Positions 26,279 to 35,937 are shown, numbered from the stretch's first letter. The stretch is 64,000 nt of DNA from Candidatus Paracaedibacteraceae bacterium (GCA_030694965.1 JAUYTZ010000006.1:62001-126000); one strand, 5' to 3'. Notes: generated by a model from the sequence alone, not told the origin. Program-made: numbers and translations.

Positions 26279-27633
26279 TGCGCATTCTTCACGGATCTCG
26301 TTTTTTCTTTAAACTTTCATTTATTTTTATTGTATCGGCATTTTTAATACTTTATCCTGGTCAATTTAGTATTGAATGGTTTGGCTATAAATCAACAATG
26401 CCCGTTGCATTACTACTTGCCATCCTATTTATTGTGATAGGCGTCCTTCTTTTTGCACATCATTGCTGGTGTTGGTTTAAAAATATCCCTAATCAAACAA
26501 AAAGCTTTTTCGCCAAAAGACGCATTAAAAAATTTGAAGACGTTGTAATTGAAGGTTTAACAGCTATAGCAGCCCAACAACCCGAAGAAGCGCAAAGCTA
26601 CGCAGATCTTGCCCGAGGTCTGTCTCCAAACCATCCACTCGCACTCTTTTTAACAGGGCAAACATCATACCTCACAAAAGATTATGCGCTCGCGCAAAGT
26701 ACTTTTGCGTTAATGACTGAGCAGCCTGCTCTTAAGTTTTTAGGTCTTCGCGGATCCGTTTTACTCGCTCTTGAGCGCCAAGACTGGGGACGTGCCCATT
26801 CCTATCTAGAACAACTTTATCTCATCAGACCAGACTCTCCGTGGGTTTTAAAACAACTTGAGCTTAATTCACTTAAACTTGCATTGATTGATTCGCATAA
26901 TACAGCTATTGATATGTTGCCATTTTATCGACACATGACAAAACGTGATGCAACATTACATCAAGGTTTATTGCTTTGGATTAAACTTAAACACAACAAA
27001 CAGGTAAAATTAAATGAATTGCAGCAAGAGGAGCTTTTACGAGATTTGTATGCACTTGTACCTGAAAACCCAGTCATCGCATCAGAGCTTGCCATTTCAT
27101 ACCACAAACATAGCCACAAATACAAAGCATTGCGTATTTTACAACGTAGTTATAAAATGGCGCCACATCGATTGCTTGCTGAAGCAATCCTTAATTTACA
27201 ACAATTATCTGATCCAATTGAAATTTATAAAAGAATTCAAAAAATAACGGCTTACTCTCCTCATCATGAAGAAAGTGAGTGGTTGCTTACAAAAGCAGCT
27301 CTTAATGCAAAGTTATGGGGGCAAGCACGTCACCATATTCAACCGTTATTGCAAAATGCTCCGACAAAGAGTGTCTACCAGCTTATGACTGAAATTGAAA
27401 TAAGTGAGCATCCAGACCAAGAACACAAAGCTGATTTTTGGAACAGCAAAATGATAGAAACGCATAATGAATGGGAATGGAGCTGCGCATGTTGCGGCAC
27501 AATAACATCAACATGGGATGCATACTGCTCCACATGCGGTCAATTTGGTGAAATCAACTGGAGCAAAGTGTCGGGAAAAGATCCTGCCCCATTAAATCAA
27601 AACGTCATGTTAACGCACTCTCGAATCATATAA
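26278..27633 (+). CDS. hemY: HemY-type TPR membrane protein
   Basis: An inner-membrane protein of the HemY family, 451 residues, with two N-terminal membrane segments (FFKLSFIFIVSAFLILYP and VALLLAILFIVIGVLLFAHH) and a TPR-rich soluble region. The C-terminal zinc ribbon CACCGTITSTWDAYCSTCG is typical of alphaproteobacterial members. The biochemical role is unclear; it is not protoporphyrinogen oxidase. It is last in the bamE-holC-hemD-mitofilin-hemY run. Confidence 0.9.
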   Translation: MRILHGSRFFFKLSFIFIVSAFLILYPGQFSIEWFGYKSTMPVALLLAILFIVIGVLLFAHHCWCWFKNIPNQTKSFFAKRRIKKFEDVVIEGLTAIAAQQPEEAQSYADLARGLSPNHPLALFLTGQTSYLTKDYALAQSTFALMTEQPALKFLGLRGSVLLALERQDWGRAHSYLEQLYLIRPDSPWVLKQLELNSLKLALIDSHNTAIDMLPFYRHMTKRDATLHQGLLLWIKLKHNKQVKLNELQQEELLRDLYALVPENPVIASELAISYHKHSHKYKALRILQRSYKMAPHRLLAEAILNLQQLSDPIEIYKRIQKITAYSPHHEESEWLLTKAALNAKLWGQARHHIQPLLQNAPTKSVYQLMTEIEISEHPDQEHKADFWNSKMIETHNEWEWSCACCGTITSTWDAYCSTCGQFGEINWSKVSGKDPAPLNQNVMLTHSRII

Positions 27634-27669
27634 ATTACAAATAAAAAAAACTGGGAAAAACACATTAAT

Positions 27670-27891
27670 ATGCAACTTTCAATCATGTCTTGCATTGTCA
27701 TGTTTTTTGCCACCTGGTGGATTGTATTTTTTATGATACTGCCAATTGGCATAAAGCAAGAAGACGACCACATCATTGGATGTGACGTTGGGGCGCCTAA
27801 AAATCCAAACATAAAAAAGAAACTACTCATTGTAACAACGATAACAATCATTTTTCTTTTTATATATATCTTTTATATGATCTTTGGATAA
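27670..27891 (+). CDS. DUF1467 small membrane protein
   Basis: A 73-residue protein with two membrane segments (SIMSCIVMFFATWWIVFFMI and IVTTITIIFLFIYIFYMI) flanking a short loop with GCDVGAPKNPNIKKK. The WWIVFF, LPIG and GAPxNP features are hallmarks of DUF1467, a family found in alphaproteobacteria. Function unknown. It lies 36 nt after hemY and may be cotranscribed. Confidence 0.85.
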   Translation: MQLSIMSCIVMFFATWWIVFFMILPIGIKQEDDHIIGCDVGAPKNPNIKKKLLIVTTITIIFLFIYIFYMIFG

Positions 27892-28030
27892 CGTAAGAAT
27901 TATTAAAACATCACTTTCAGTTGAAGTGTCTGAATAAAACGCGTATTCTAAAGATTATATGTTATTAATGCATTTTATGCGTTAATAACATATACAAAAC
28001 GTAATTAAATCCGTTGAAAGGTTATCGTAT

Positions 28031-29152
28031 ATGTCCTGGGTTATATCCAATATAGTTCCATTTATTCTTGTGTTAAGCATTCTTGTATTTGTACATGAAT
28101 ATGGTCATTTTTGGGTAGGGCGTCGAAATGGCGTTCGTGTAAGCACCTTTTCAATTGGCTTTGGTCCAGAACTTTTTGGTTGGACAGATGCACAACAAAC
28201 ACGCTGGCGTGTTAGTCTTATACCACTTGGTGGCTATGTTAAATTCTTTGGTGATCAAGATGTCAGCAGTACAACTATTGACAAATCATTGACAAGCACT
28301 TTATCAGATGATGAAAAAAATACAATGCTGCACAATAAAACACCATTACAGCGCATTGCTGTTGCTGTTGCAGGCCCTGCGGCAAACTACTTATTTGCGA
28401 TTCTTATATTAATAGCACTTATTGCAATCAAAGGAATGCCCGTTCAAATAGCAACTATTGGCCATGTAGAACCAGGATCACTTGCAGAACGCATTGGTAT
28501 TAAAGTCAATGATAAAATCGTTCAATTGGGCAGCCATGAGATCAAACGTTTTATTGACATTCGCACAGCAATTCATGATTTAGCTGGAAAAGAAATAAAT
28601 ATCAACGTCGATCGCAACAATACCCCTGTTGTCTTACAAGCAAAACTCTATACTGAAGAAAACGGCATACACACACCTGTAAAGGTGTTAGGAATAGCAC
28701 CTGGTAAACCTATTTACGAAAAAGCATCTCCTATTACAGCGCTTATGCAATCAACAAAATACTGTTATGAAGTTTCCATTGGTATGCTGCAAGGATTGTG
28801 GCAAATGGCAACAGGACAAGCAAAGGGCGAAGTTGGCGGACTCATCACCATTGGTGACATGGCAAAACGCAGCATGGAAGGCGGCATTGCAACTCTTGCT
28901 CTCTTTATGGCGATGCTTTCTATTAACCTAGGTCTTATTAATCTACTTCCTGTTCCTGTGCTTGATGGTGGACACATTCTACTTTGTTCAATTGAAGCAA
29001 TCCGCGGACGCGCTCTTTCTGAAAAATTGCAAGAACGCATTTTTATTGTTGGCGGTATTTTGGTTCTTAGCTTAATGATTTACTCGACAGGTGCAGACTT
29101 AATGCGCTACAAAGTATTTTCATTCCTTGGAAACCTTATCGGCATTAAATAA
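28031..29152 (+). CDS. rseP: Site-2 intramembrane zinc protease RseP
   Basis: Cleaves anti-sigma factors and signal-peptide remnants within the membrane. The 373 residues have the metal site HEYGHF in the first membrane helix (about residue 23), a PDZ domain in the middle (GHVEPGSLAERIGIKVNDKI) and the third ligand in NLLPVPVLDGGHI. The second PDZ domain of E. coli RseP is missing, as in many alphaproteobacteria. In many relatives it is followed by bamA; here argS follows. Confidence 0.95.
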   Translation: MSWVISNIVPFILVLSILVFVHEYGHFWVGRRNGVRVSTFSIGFGPELFGWTDAQQTRWRVSLIPLGGYVKFFGDQDVSSTTIDKSLTSTLSDDEKNTMLHNKTPLQRIAVAVAGPAANYLFAILILIALIAIKGMPVQIATIGHVEPGSLAERIGIKVNDKIVQLGSHEIKRFIDIRTAIHDLAGKEININVDRNNTPVVLQAKLYTEENGIHTPVKVLGIAPGKPIYEKASPITALMQSTKYCYEVSIGMLQGLWQMATGQAKGEVGGLITIGDMAKRSMEGGIATLALFMAMLSINLGLINLLPVPVLDGGHILLCSIEAIRGRALSEKLQERIFIVGGILVLSLMIYSTGADLMRYKVFSFLGNLIGIK

Positions 29153-29220
29153 TGCAGCTGTGTGTCATTCTTGCAAATCACAAGAGTGACAAAAAAAATA
29201 AATAAGAAAGAAAATGAAAC

Positions 29221-30972
29221 ATGAACTTTTTTCACAACATCCTCGATCACATAAAAGGATTTGTAACTGATATTGCTACGACACAAGGCATATCTGTGCC
29301 TGACATGACAAAACTTGTTGTTGAACCAACGAAAGAAACATCACATGGTGATGTGGCAACAAACGCAGCCCTTATCCTTGCTAAATCAATGGGAATGAAT
29401 CCACGCCAATTAGCGGAACTTTTAAGTGCAAAATTAGCAGAACTTCCTGAAGTTAGCACAGCAACTCTTGCAGGGCCAGGATTTGTGAATATCACATTTA
29501 CAAATCCATTTTGGATAAAACAATTACAAACAATTCTGCACGAAGGCGAAAGATACGGCCGTTCTGGTTTGGGAGCAGGTAAAGCTATTAATATTGAGTT
29601 TGTTTCAACAAATCCCACAGGGCCTTTGCATGCTGGTCACGGGCGTAACGCTATTTTAGGCGATGCAATTGCATCCTTGCTTCAATATGTAGGATATGAA
29701 GTTACTCGTGAATACTACATTAATGACGCAGGCGGGCAAGTAAATGCTTTGGCACGTTCTGTTTACTTGCGTTATGTTGAAACCCTAGGTGATAGTGTTT
29801 CTGCAGATGATTTTAAAGAAGGTATGTATGGCGGCGACTATCTGGTTCCTGTCGGCAAAGCGCTTGTCGAACAATTTGATGACCGTTATCGTGGGCAACC
29901 CGAAGAAATTTGGCTAGAACCATTTAAAGAAGCTACTGTTACCATCATGATGGCTGATATAAAAAAAGATCTAGCGACTGCGGGCGTTACGATGGATGTC
30001 TATACATCTGAAAAAGCACTCGTAAAAGCGGGCCTTGTCGATGCAACGCTTAAAACACTCGAATCAACAGATGATGTCTATGTTGGTGTACTTGATGCCC
30101 CCAAAGGCATGGTAATTGACGATTGGGAAGAACGCCCGCAAACACTTTTTCGTGCAACAAAGTACGGCGATGACGTTGATCGTGCTCTTAAAAAATCAGA
30201 TAATAGCTGGACCTACTTCGCAGGAGATATCGCATACCATTTTGACAAATATCAGCGTGGTTTTTCAAATATGATCAACATCTTTGGTGCAGATCACGCA
30301 GGATATTTAAAACGCTTAACTGCAGCTGTTTGTGCAATAACCCAATCAAAAGCGGCCTTTGAAATTAAAGTTAGCCAAATGGTCAATTTTATGGATAATG
30401 GCGCACCTGTTCGTATGTCGAAACGCGCTGGTACATTTATAACATTCAAAGAGGTTATAGAACGCGTTGGAAAAGATGCCACACGGTATATGATGGTATC
30501 GCGTCATCAAGATATGAGTATAGATTTTGACTTTGCAAAAGTCATTGAACAAACAAAAGAAAATCCAATTTTCTACATTCAATATGCTCATGCACGCATT
30601 CATTCTGTCATTCGACATATGGCAACTCTAGACGCTTTGTTTTCAACAACAATGCTTGCCAATGTTGACCTCAGCCTTTTAAAAGATGATGCTGAGTTGC
30701 ATGTCATAAAAACACTTGCAAATTGGCCTCGCCTCATTGAAACAGCAGCACTTGCGCGAGAGCCACATCGCATTGCCAATAGTTTATACGATATTGCAGG
30801 TGTATTTCACGCACTATGGAATAAAGGTAAAGATAATACACGTTTGCGTTTTATTGATCCAGATCATTTAGAAGTAACAAAAGCACGCCTTGCTCTCATA
30901 TGGGGGGTTGCAAATATACTCAAGTCAGGGTTATCTTTGCTAGGCATAACAGCTGTTGAAGAAATGCGCTAA
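29221..30972 (+). CDS. argS: Arginyl-tRNA synthetase
   Basis: Charges tRNA-Arg. A class Ia synthetase of 583 residues with an N-terminal Add-1 domain, the HIGH-type motif in NPTGPLHAGHGRNAILGD (about residue 137), a KMSK-like site in VRMSKRAGTF (about residue 400) and a DALR C-terminal anticodon-binding domain. Complete and of normal length. It is followed after 12 nt by the SPOR protein gene, a frequent alphaproteobacterial pair. Confidence 0.97.
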   Translation: MNFFHNILDHIKGFVTDIATTQGISVPDMTKLVVEPTKETSHGDVATNAALILAKSMGMNPRQLAELLSAKLAELPEVSTATLAGPGFVNITFTNPFWIKQLQTILHEGERYGRSGLGAGKAINIEFVSTNPTGPLHAGHGRNAILGDAIASLLQYVGYEVTREYYINDAGGQVNALARSVYLRYVETLGDSVSADDFKEGMYGGDYLVPVGKALVEQFDDRYRGQPEEIWLEPFKEATVTIMMADIKKDLATAGVTMDVYTSEKALVKAGLVDATLKTLESTDDVYVGVLDAPKGMVIDDWEERPQTLFRATKYGDDVDRALKKSDNSWTYFAGDIAYHFDKYQRGFSNMINIFGADHAGYLKRLTAAVCAITQSKAAFEIKVSQMVNFMDNGAPVRMSKRAGTFITFKEVIERVGKDATRYMMVSRHQDMSIDFDFAKVIEQTKENPIFYIQYAHARIHSVIRHMATLDALFSTTMLANVDLSLLKDDAELHVIKTLANWPRLIETAALAREPHRIANSLYDIAGVFHALWNKGKDNTRLRFIDPDHLEVTKARLALIWGVANILKSGLSLLGITAVEEMR

Positions 30973-30984
30973 GGGGTTACGAAG

Positions 30985-32448
30985 ATGTCTCGTTTTAGAT
31001 TTAATTTTGGTCAAGATGATAAGAAAAAAACACGCCGTGATATGGATGATATTGTATTAAGCAATGATCGTCGCTCACGATATGATGCATACCCTCACGA
31101 ACATGAAGAAGATGTTTCTTTTGATCGCCCAGTCTCAATAAATACACATCGTGCAGATGATGTACACATGGGTAGATCTGCGCCAAGGTCACGTACATCA
31201 GATCAAGATTCGTATCAATCACCTAATTCTCATACATTCAAACGCGCACATGTAAGCCGTGAAGATTTACAAAACGATTATACAGAACAAGATAGCTTCT
31301 TATCGATGCCATTGCGCCACCCGCAAAGGCAAGAAGAACCCGGATATGAGCAAAGAAGCTTTACACCCAATAGACAGCAAAGACCACAAAATGATGTTAA
31401 GAACTTACGTTTTTGGAATAACGAAGAAGATGAACCATTTTATGAAGACGCAGAAGCTGATACAGATCGTCCATCGCTTGTCAAAGCAATCGTTGCCGTT
31501 ACTGGCCTTATATTTATTGCTACAGTTGCATGGCTAACATATCGCTGGATTAGCATGCCATCTTACGACACCCCGCCGCTTATAGAAGCGCAAACAGAAC
31601 CTTATCGAATACGCCCTCAAACACCTGGTGGTACTGATTTTCCGCATCAAGACAAACTCATTTACGACCGATTAGCTCCAGCAACAGCGCAACCTGTGGA
31701 GCGACTGTTGCCGCAGCCAGAGCAGGCACCAATCATGTCACCAACTTACCCACATGCTCAAGGTGTAGAGCCTCAAATGAGGGTAGCAGAAACGCATCCA
31801 CAACAACAGCAGACTTATTATCAACCTGCGCAGCAACAAATGCAGCCACACCAGGCGCAACAACAAGCCAATATTCCTGTTTATCGACCACAGCACCATC
31901 AAGGCGCAGCTCCTTCGGCGCAGCAGCCTGATCCTTATTATCCACAACAAGCACCTGTAAACCCAAGGTATACCCCACAAGCTGTACAACAGTATGTGCC
32001 TAATCAACAAAGCATGGATGAATATGATGCGCCAGAACAGGCACCTCAATATCAACCAAAAATGGCACAAAATCCTGCAACACTAATGGAGTCACCCCAA
32101 GAAATTGCAACGCAGCATCCCCAAAGCCAACTTAATGCTTTTGTGAATCCAGAACCAAAAGCGCAACAATTAGAACAGCAATCACCAATAGCAGCAGCTG
32201 ATGCAAACTATTATTTTTTGCAACTAGGAACGCTTATTAATGAAGATTTAGCAAAAAAAGAGAGAGATCGTTTACAAAAGCGCTATTCAAAAGAATTAAC
32301 GAACATAAACATTCTTATAAAACCATTCATAGCAACAGATGGTACTAAAAAATACCGCCTTGTAACAAAGTCTGTTATTCAATCACGCGCTGCAGCACTT
32401 GATAAGTGCAGCAGGCTTGGTTCTATTTGCAAGCCTGTCAAAAATTAA
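30985..32448 (+). CDS. SPOR-domain membrane protein
   Basis: A septal-peptidoglycan-binding protein of 487 residues. It has a long charged cytoplasmic region (about residues 1-165), one membrane segment (VKAIVAVTGLIFIATVAWLT), a periplasmic Gln/Pro-rich linker of about 200 residues and a C-terminal SPOR domain (YYFLQLGTLINEDLAKKERD, ending CSRLGSICKPVKN). The linker is low-complexity with many CAA/CAG codons, which creates open frames on the opposite strand. Likely role: cell division or envelope remodelling together with other SPOR proteins. Confidence 0.85.
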   Translation: MSRFRFNFGQDDKKKTRRDMDDIVLSNDRRSRYDAYPHEHEEDVSFDRPVSINTHRADDVHMGRSAPRSRTSDQDSYQSPNSHTFKRAHVSREDLQNDYTEQDSFLSMPLRHPQRQEEPGYEQRSFTPNRQQRPQNDVKNLRFWNNEEDEPFYEDAEADTDRPSLVKAIVAVTGLIFIATVAWLTYRWISMPSYDTPPLIEAQTEPYRIRPQTPGGTDFPHQDKLIYDRLAPATAQPVERLLPQPEQAPIMSPTYPHAQGVEPQMRVAETHPQQQQTYYQPAQQQMQPHQAQQQANIPVYRPQHHQGAAPSAQQPDPYYPQQAPVNPRYTPQAVQQYVPNQQSMDEYDAPEQAPQYQPKMAQNPATLMESPQEIATQHPQSQLNAFVNPEPKAQQLEQQSPIAAADANYYFLQLGTLINEDLAKKERDRLQKRYSKELTNINILIKPFIATDGTKKYRLVTKSVIQSRAAALDKCSRLGSICKPVKN

Positions 32449-32472
32449 ATAAGCGTATAAAAAGCGGCAAGA

Positions 32473-33717
32473 ATGGTAAAAATAAAAGCACAATTGGCGC
32501 AAACGTTTCGTATGAGTCCTGACCCTATTAGCAACCGTAGCCTTTGGGCTATTTCGTGGGTTAGTTTTTTTGGAGGAATGGCCAGCCTTATGGTCTTTTC
32601 TATTTTATCGCTTTTCATGCGTGACGAACTTCACCTTACATATCGTGAACTTGGCCACATTGAAGGCTTTGCCATTTTCATGGCTTTCATGGCAAAAGTT
32701 TTTTCAGGAATCCTTAGTGATTACATGAAGTCTAGAAAATCCCTCATTTTATTGGGAACATTTGCAAGCATCTTGATCAAGCCAATGTTTGCGCTTGCAG
32801 GTGGCATGTTTTGGATTTTCTTTGCTAGAACAGTTGATCGCTTTAGCAAAGGCATACGCGCAGCCCCCACCGATGCTTTAATTGCAGATTTATCCCCTAG
32901 CAAGGGCGAAGGTACAAGCTTTGGTATTCGTTATACTCTTTACGCACTTGGTTTTATGTGCGGTGGTAGTCTTTCATCATTGCTTATGCATCTTTCATCT
33001 AATAACTATCGCCTTGTCTTTTGGCTAGCCCTCATTCCCGCCACACTATCATTTATTATTCTCTACATTTACGTTGCAGAACCAAGGGTCGACATAATGA
33101 AAAACACGTCTCGTAATAGGGAATGGAAATGGCGTGACATAAGGCATTTACCAAATACATTTTGGCATCTTTTAGTTGTCACATTTATCTTAATGAACGC
33201 GCGTTTTAGCGAATCATTTTTATCACTGCGAGCAAAAGACCTTGGCTTTGCAATCGCAGCTATTCCGCTTACAATGATACTTTATAATTTAGTAGAAGCT
33301 TTTGCTGCTATGCCAACGGGTAAGCTTGCAGACAAATTTAATCGCAAAAAAATTCTTCTTGCGGGAATCCTTGTTTTAGCATTAACCAACTTCATCATGA
33401 TTTCTGTGCCCTTTAAAGAATCCATATGGATTGGCATGCTATTAGCCGGCCTACACATGGGCATGACACAAGGCCTTCTTGGCACACTTGTTGCAGAATC
33501 CACCCTTCCACACTTACGCGGCACGGCTTTTGCCTTGTATTACTTTGTTGTTGGCATCGCTGTTTTAACCGGCAATCACGTTGCTGGCTATTTATCTGAT
33601 TTCATGAATGGAGCTATCGGTGCCTTTTGGGGTGGGCTATTCTTTACAGTTCTAGCGTCCTTATATTTAATTGCGATACTAAGAAAAAATATTAGTATTG
33701 GCAACCAAGCGTTCTAA
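32473..33717 (+). CDS. Major facilitator superfamily transporter
   Basis: A 414-residue protein with about 12 membrane segments and the MFS loop motif GKLADKFNRKKILLAG between helices 8 and 9. Its first-half equivalent is FSGILSDYMKSRKSLILLG. FARTVDRFSKGIRAAPTDAL is characteristic of a subfamily common in proteobacteria with unknown substrate. The stop overlaps the stop of the convergent aminotransferase remnant by 2-3 nt. Confidence 0.85.
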   Translation: MVKIKAQLAQTFRMSPDPISNRSLWAISWVSFFGGMASLMVFSILSLFMRDELHLTYRELGHIEGFAIFMAFMAKVFSGILSDYMKSRKSLILLGTFASILIKPMFALAGGMFWIFFARTVDRFSKGIRAAPTDALIADLSPSKGEGTSFGIRYTLYALGFMCGGSLSSLLMHLSSNNYRLVFWLALIPATLSFIILYIYVAEPRVDIMKNTSRNREWKWRDIRHLPNTFWHLLVVTFILMNARFSESFLSLRAKDLGFAIAAIPLTMILYNLVEAFAAMPTGKLADKFNRKKILLAGILVLALTNFIMISVPFKESIWIGMLLAGLHMGMTQGLLGTLVAESTLPHLRGTAFALYYFVVGIAVLTGNHVAGYLSDFMNGAIGAFWGGLFFTVLASLYLIAILRKNISIGNQAF

Positions 33718-34090
33718 GCAGCAACACAGGAAGCCATATTCTTATACTTACTAATAACACGTTCAAGCGCATCTAGTCCCTGCTTTAACTCGCTTATTTT
33801 AAGACCAAAACTAATACGAACGTGATTTTGGAAACGCATGCATGAACGACGTTTTTCAGGATTCACATCAAAGAACACACCTGGCACAGTGATCACTTTT
33901 TCATCAAGTCCTGCTTCAAAAAACTTCATACCATCCGTAATTTCTTCAGGCAACTGGAACAAATTAGCCCATATATAAAATGTTGAATCAGGGAAGTCTC
34001 AACTATAATTCCCATACTTGAAAGCCGATCTAACGTATAGTCTCTCTTTTATTTAAAATGCTTTTGCAGCATAGCCGCTTCCTGACACAG
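33714..34090 (-). pseudogene. Class I/II aminotransferase, C-terminal remnant
   Basis: The minus strand still encodes the C-terminal third of a PLP-dependent aminotransferase. DSTFYIWANLFQLPEEI, EAGLDEKVITVPGVFFD and CMRFQNHVRISFG lie in one frame (33714 to about 34003). LCQEAAMLQKHFK and KRDYTLDRLSSMGIIVET continue upstream in the next frame, interrupted by an in-frame TAA. So there is a frameshift near 34003 and a stop near 34046, and the N-terminal two thirds, including the PLP lysine, are missing. The homology ends at the left terminus of the IS6-like element. No remnant of the 5' part was found beyond the element, so a deletion accompanied or followed insertion. Confidence 0.8.
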
Positions 34091-34134
34091 TTCCGTCGCA
34101 TCTGTGAAAAACGAATAAGTATCTTAACAAAACA
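34090..34134 (+). repeat. Left terminal inverted repeat of the IS6-like element
   Basis: Matches the reverse complement of 34947-34991 over 45 nt with about four substitutions. It contains GAATAAGTATCTTNACAAAACA at its inner end. Confidence 0.8.
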
Positions 34135-34200
34135 GGTTCCGTCGCATCTATTGAAATCAAGGATATCCTCCTTTATTCTGTGAGAAAATAGGAGTGATTT

Positions 34201-34930
34201 ATGCCTGAAGTTTCTCGTGACCTACTCAAATATTTTAAAGGATTTTGCTCATCACCCGGTATCATTCTGTTATTTGTCTACATGAAATGTCGTTTTTCAT
34301 TAAGCTACCGTGAACTTGAATAAATGATGAGCATCCGTGGTGCAAATGTTGATCATTCAACATTACAACGTTGGGTTAAACGCTTTGCTCGGCTCATTGA
34401 TAAAAGATTTTGTGCACGCAAGAAGCCCGTTAATGGGAGTTGGCGCATGGACGACCCGAAGGGCAGCGCGTAGCAGCAAAACTTATATCAAACTGAACGG
34501 AAAACGGGTATATCTCTACCGTTCTGTTGATAAAGAAGGACAAAATGTTGACTTTCTATTGCGTGCCAAACGTGATGCAATTGCAACAAAAGCCTTTTTA
34601 ACAAAAGAATTTAAGCAGCATGGAATACCGAAAAAAGTAACGATTGATAAAAGTGGAAGCGATAAATCAGCGTTAGATTCATGCAATCGTGATCTTGGAA
34701 AAGATAACCAAATGGAAATAAGGCAGGTCAAATACCTCAATAACATCGTGGAACAAGATCATTGTTTTATCAAAAAACGTACACGCCCAACGTTAGGTTT
34801 CAAAAACTTTTACTCAGCTGCAGCAACAATAAAGGGCGTTGAAAACATTCGCATAATTCAGAAAGGACAAATCTTTGGATGTGATTCAACTCGTTCTGTA
34901 TTTCATAATTTTTGCGCACTAATGGCGTAA
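34201..34930 (+). pseudogene. IS6-family transposase, broken
   Basis: The reading starts MPEVSRDLLKYFKGFCSSPG and continues SLSYRELE, which matches the IS6 N-terminal zinc-finger/HTH region (normally SYRDLEEMM). A TAA at 34321-34323 replaces a Glu codon. After VDHSTLQRWV and GSWRMD an extra 25 nt (34455-34479) shift the frame. The rest is intact: TYIKLNGKRVYLYRSVD, TIDKSGSDKSAL and RQVKYLNNIVEQDH, carrying the DDE residues (D of RMD, D of TIDKSG, E of IVEQDH). Neither lesion allows a full-length protein, so this copy cannot transpose by itself. Confidence 0.85.
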
Positions 34931-34946
34931 TACGCCGGAACAACGC

Positions 34947-34991
34947 ATGTTTTGTGAAGATACTTATTCGTCTTTCACAGGTGCGGCGGAA
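34947..34991 (-). repeat. Right terminal inverted repeat of the IS6-like element
   Basis: Partner of the left repeat at 34090-34134. Just outside it, on the minus strand, lies a short frame starting at 35019 (MSHIAILAFAMG) that runs into the element and stops, possibly the beginning of a gene lost on insertion. Confidence 0.8.
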
Positions 34992-35308
34992 CCCATTGCG
35001 AAAGCCAGAATTGCGATATGAGACATCTTAATATACTTTTAAAAACAGTATTAATTATATGTCTATTATAAACAAAAAATTTTCATTTTTTAAAAAATTA
35101 ACTAAATTTATCGTATATTTTTTGGAAAAATGAACACATTAACTAAACGAATGCAATTCTACAAATTGCCATTTTCTCGTTGACAGAAAAGCCTTTCAGC
35201 TATTAGGTTAACGTTATGGCAATGCCCCAACAACAAAATTGCTTAAAGCCGTCATTTCCCCGCTAGCATTTTTCTTGAGACACCAAAATTTTATCCGATA
35301 GGACGCTT
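34992..35308. other. AT-rich spacer between the IS element and rnd
   Basis: No gene is visible apart from a possible 5' stub on the minus strand (35019 downward). It contains a candidate promoter for rnd at 35180-35209. Confidence 0.4.
35180..35209 (+). promoter_or_regulatory. Candidate promoter of rnd
   Basis: A perfect TTGACA (35180-35185) is followed at 18-nt spacing by TAGGTT, a weak -10 element. The start codon is about 100 nt downstream. Confidence 0.35.
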
Positions 35309-35932
35309 ATGCACATTCACTTTCACCAATACGACCTGCCTGAATCATTTATTCCAAATGATATTGTTGCTATAGATACCGAAGCCATGGGTCTTTGTTA
35401 CCATCGTGATCGCTTATGTCTTGTTCAGCTATCTAATGGGGATGGGCATTGCCACCTTGTGCATTTTCCAACTGCTGATTTTTCAAAATCTCCACGTTTA
35501 GTGAGTCTTCTTACACGCGATGATGTTACAAAAGTATTTCACTACGCCCGTTTTGATGTCGGTATTTTGCAGTACAGCTTTGGTATAGAACTCAAGAATT
35601 TATTTTGCACAAAAATTGCATCACGTCTTTCACGTACCTATACTGGAAAGCATGGCTTAAAAGACCTTTGCAAAGATCTTCTTAAAATTGAGATTTCAAA
35701 ACAAGAACAAACATCAGATTGGGGTGCAGAAACGCTTAGCCCTGAACAACGCAACTATGCTGCAACAGATGTTTTACATTTGCATAAACTCAAAGAAATT
35801 CTTGAAGGATTACTCAAACGAGAAGGTCGCCTAGAGCTTGCAAAAGCCTGTTTTAACTTTTTACCGCACCGCGGGCACCTTGATCGCTTAGCTGGCGATA
35901 CATTCGATATATTTAGCTATGCAACAAATTGA
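35309..35932 (+). CDS. rnd: Ribonuclease D (short form)
   Basis: DEDDy 3'-5' exoribonuclease for tRNA 3'-end trimming. The 207 residues have Exo I (VAIDTEAMGL), Exo II (FHYARFDVGIL) and Exo III (NYAATDVLHLHKL), with the four acidic residues and the Tyr present. The C-terminal HRDC domains of E. coli RNase D are missing, which is the usual alphaproteobacterial short form. It stands alone and is followed by a small perfect hairpin. Confidence 0.92.
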   Translation: MHIHFHQYDLPESFIPNDIVAIDTEAMGLCYHRDRLCLVQLSNGDGHCHLVHFPTADFSKSPRLVSLLTRDDVTKVFHYARFDVGILQYSFGIELKNLFCTKIASRLSRTYTGKHGLKDLCKDLLKIEISKQEQTSDWGAETLSPEQRNYAATDVLHLHKLKEILEGLLKREGRLELAKACFNFLPHRGHLDRLAGDTFDIFSYATN

Positions 35933-35937
35933 TTTGG

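Larger units (their letters stand above)
34090..34991 (+). mobile_element. IS6-family insertion sequence, inactivated copy
   Basis: About 902 bp bounded by inverted repeats of 45 bp (34090-34134 and 34947-34991) that differ at only about four positions and start GTTCCGNCGCANCTGTGAAA. The start of the repeat, TTCCGTCGCATCT, recurs internally at about 34137. It encodes one IS6-type DDE transposase, now broken. No 8-bp target duplication is visible: the flanks are CTGACACA and CCATTGCG. It has cut an aminotransferase gene. Confidence 0.85.

Noticed and set aside
31001-32070. Long minus-strand open frames opposite the SPOR gene
   Set aside because: They mirror the Gln/Pro-rich low-complexity linker and have no homology or start signals.
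34337-34930. A 197-residue open frame read as an intact short transposase
   Set aside because: Only the part after about 34480 is transposase; the first 45 or so codons are out-of-frame translation of the true N-terminal region and the 25-nt insert, so the gene is a pseudogene.
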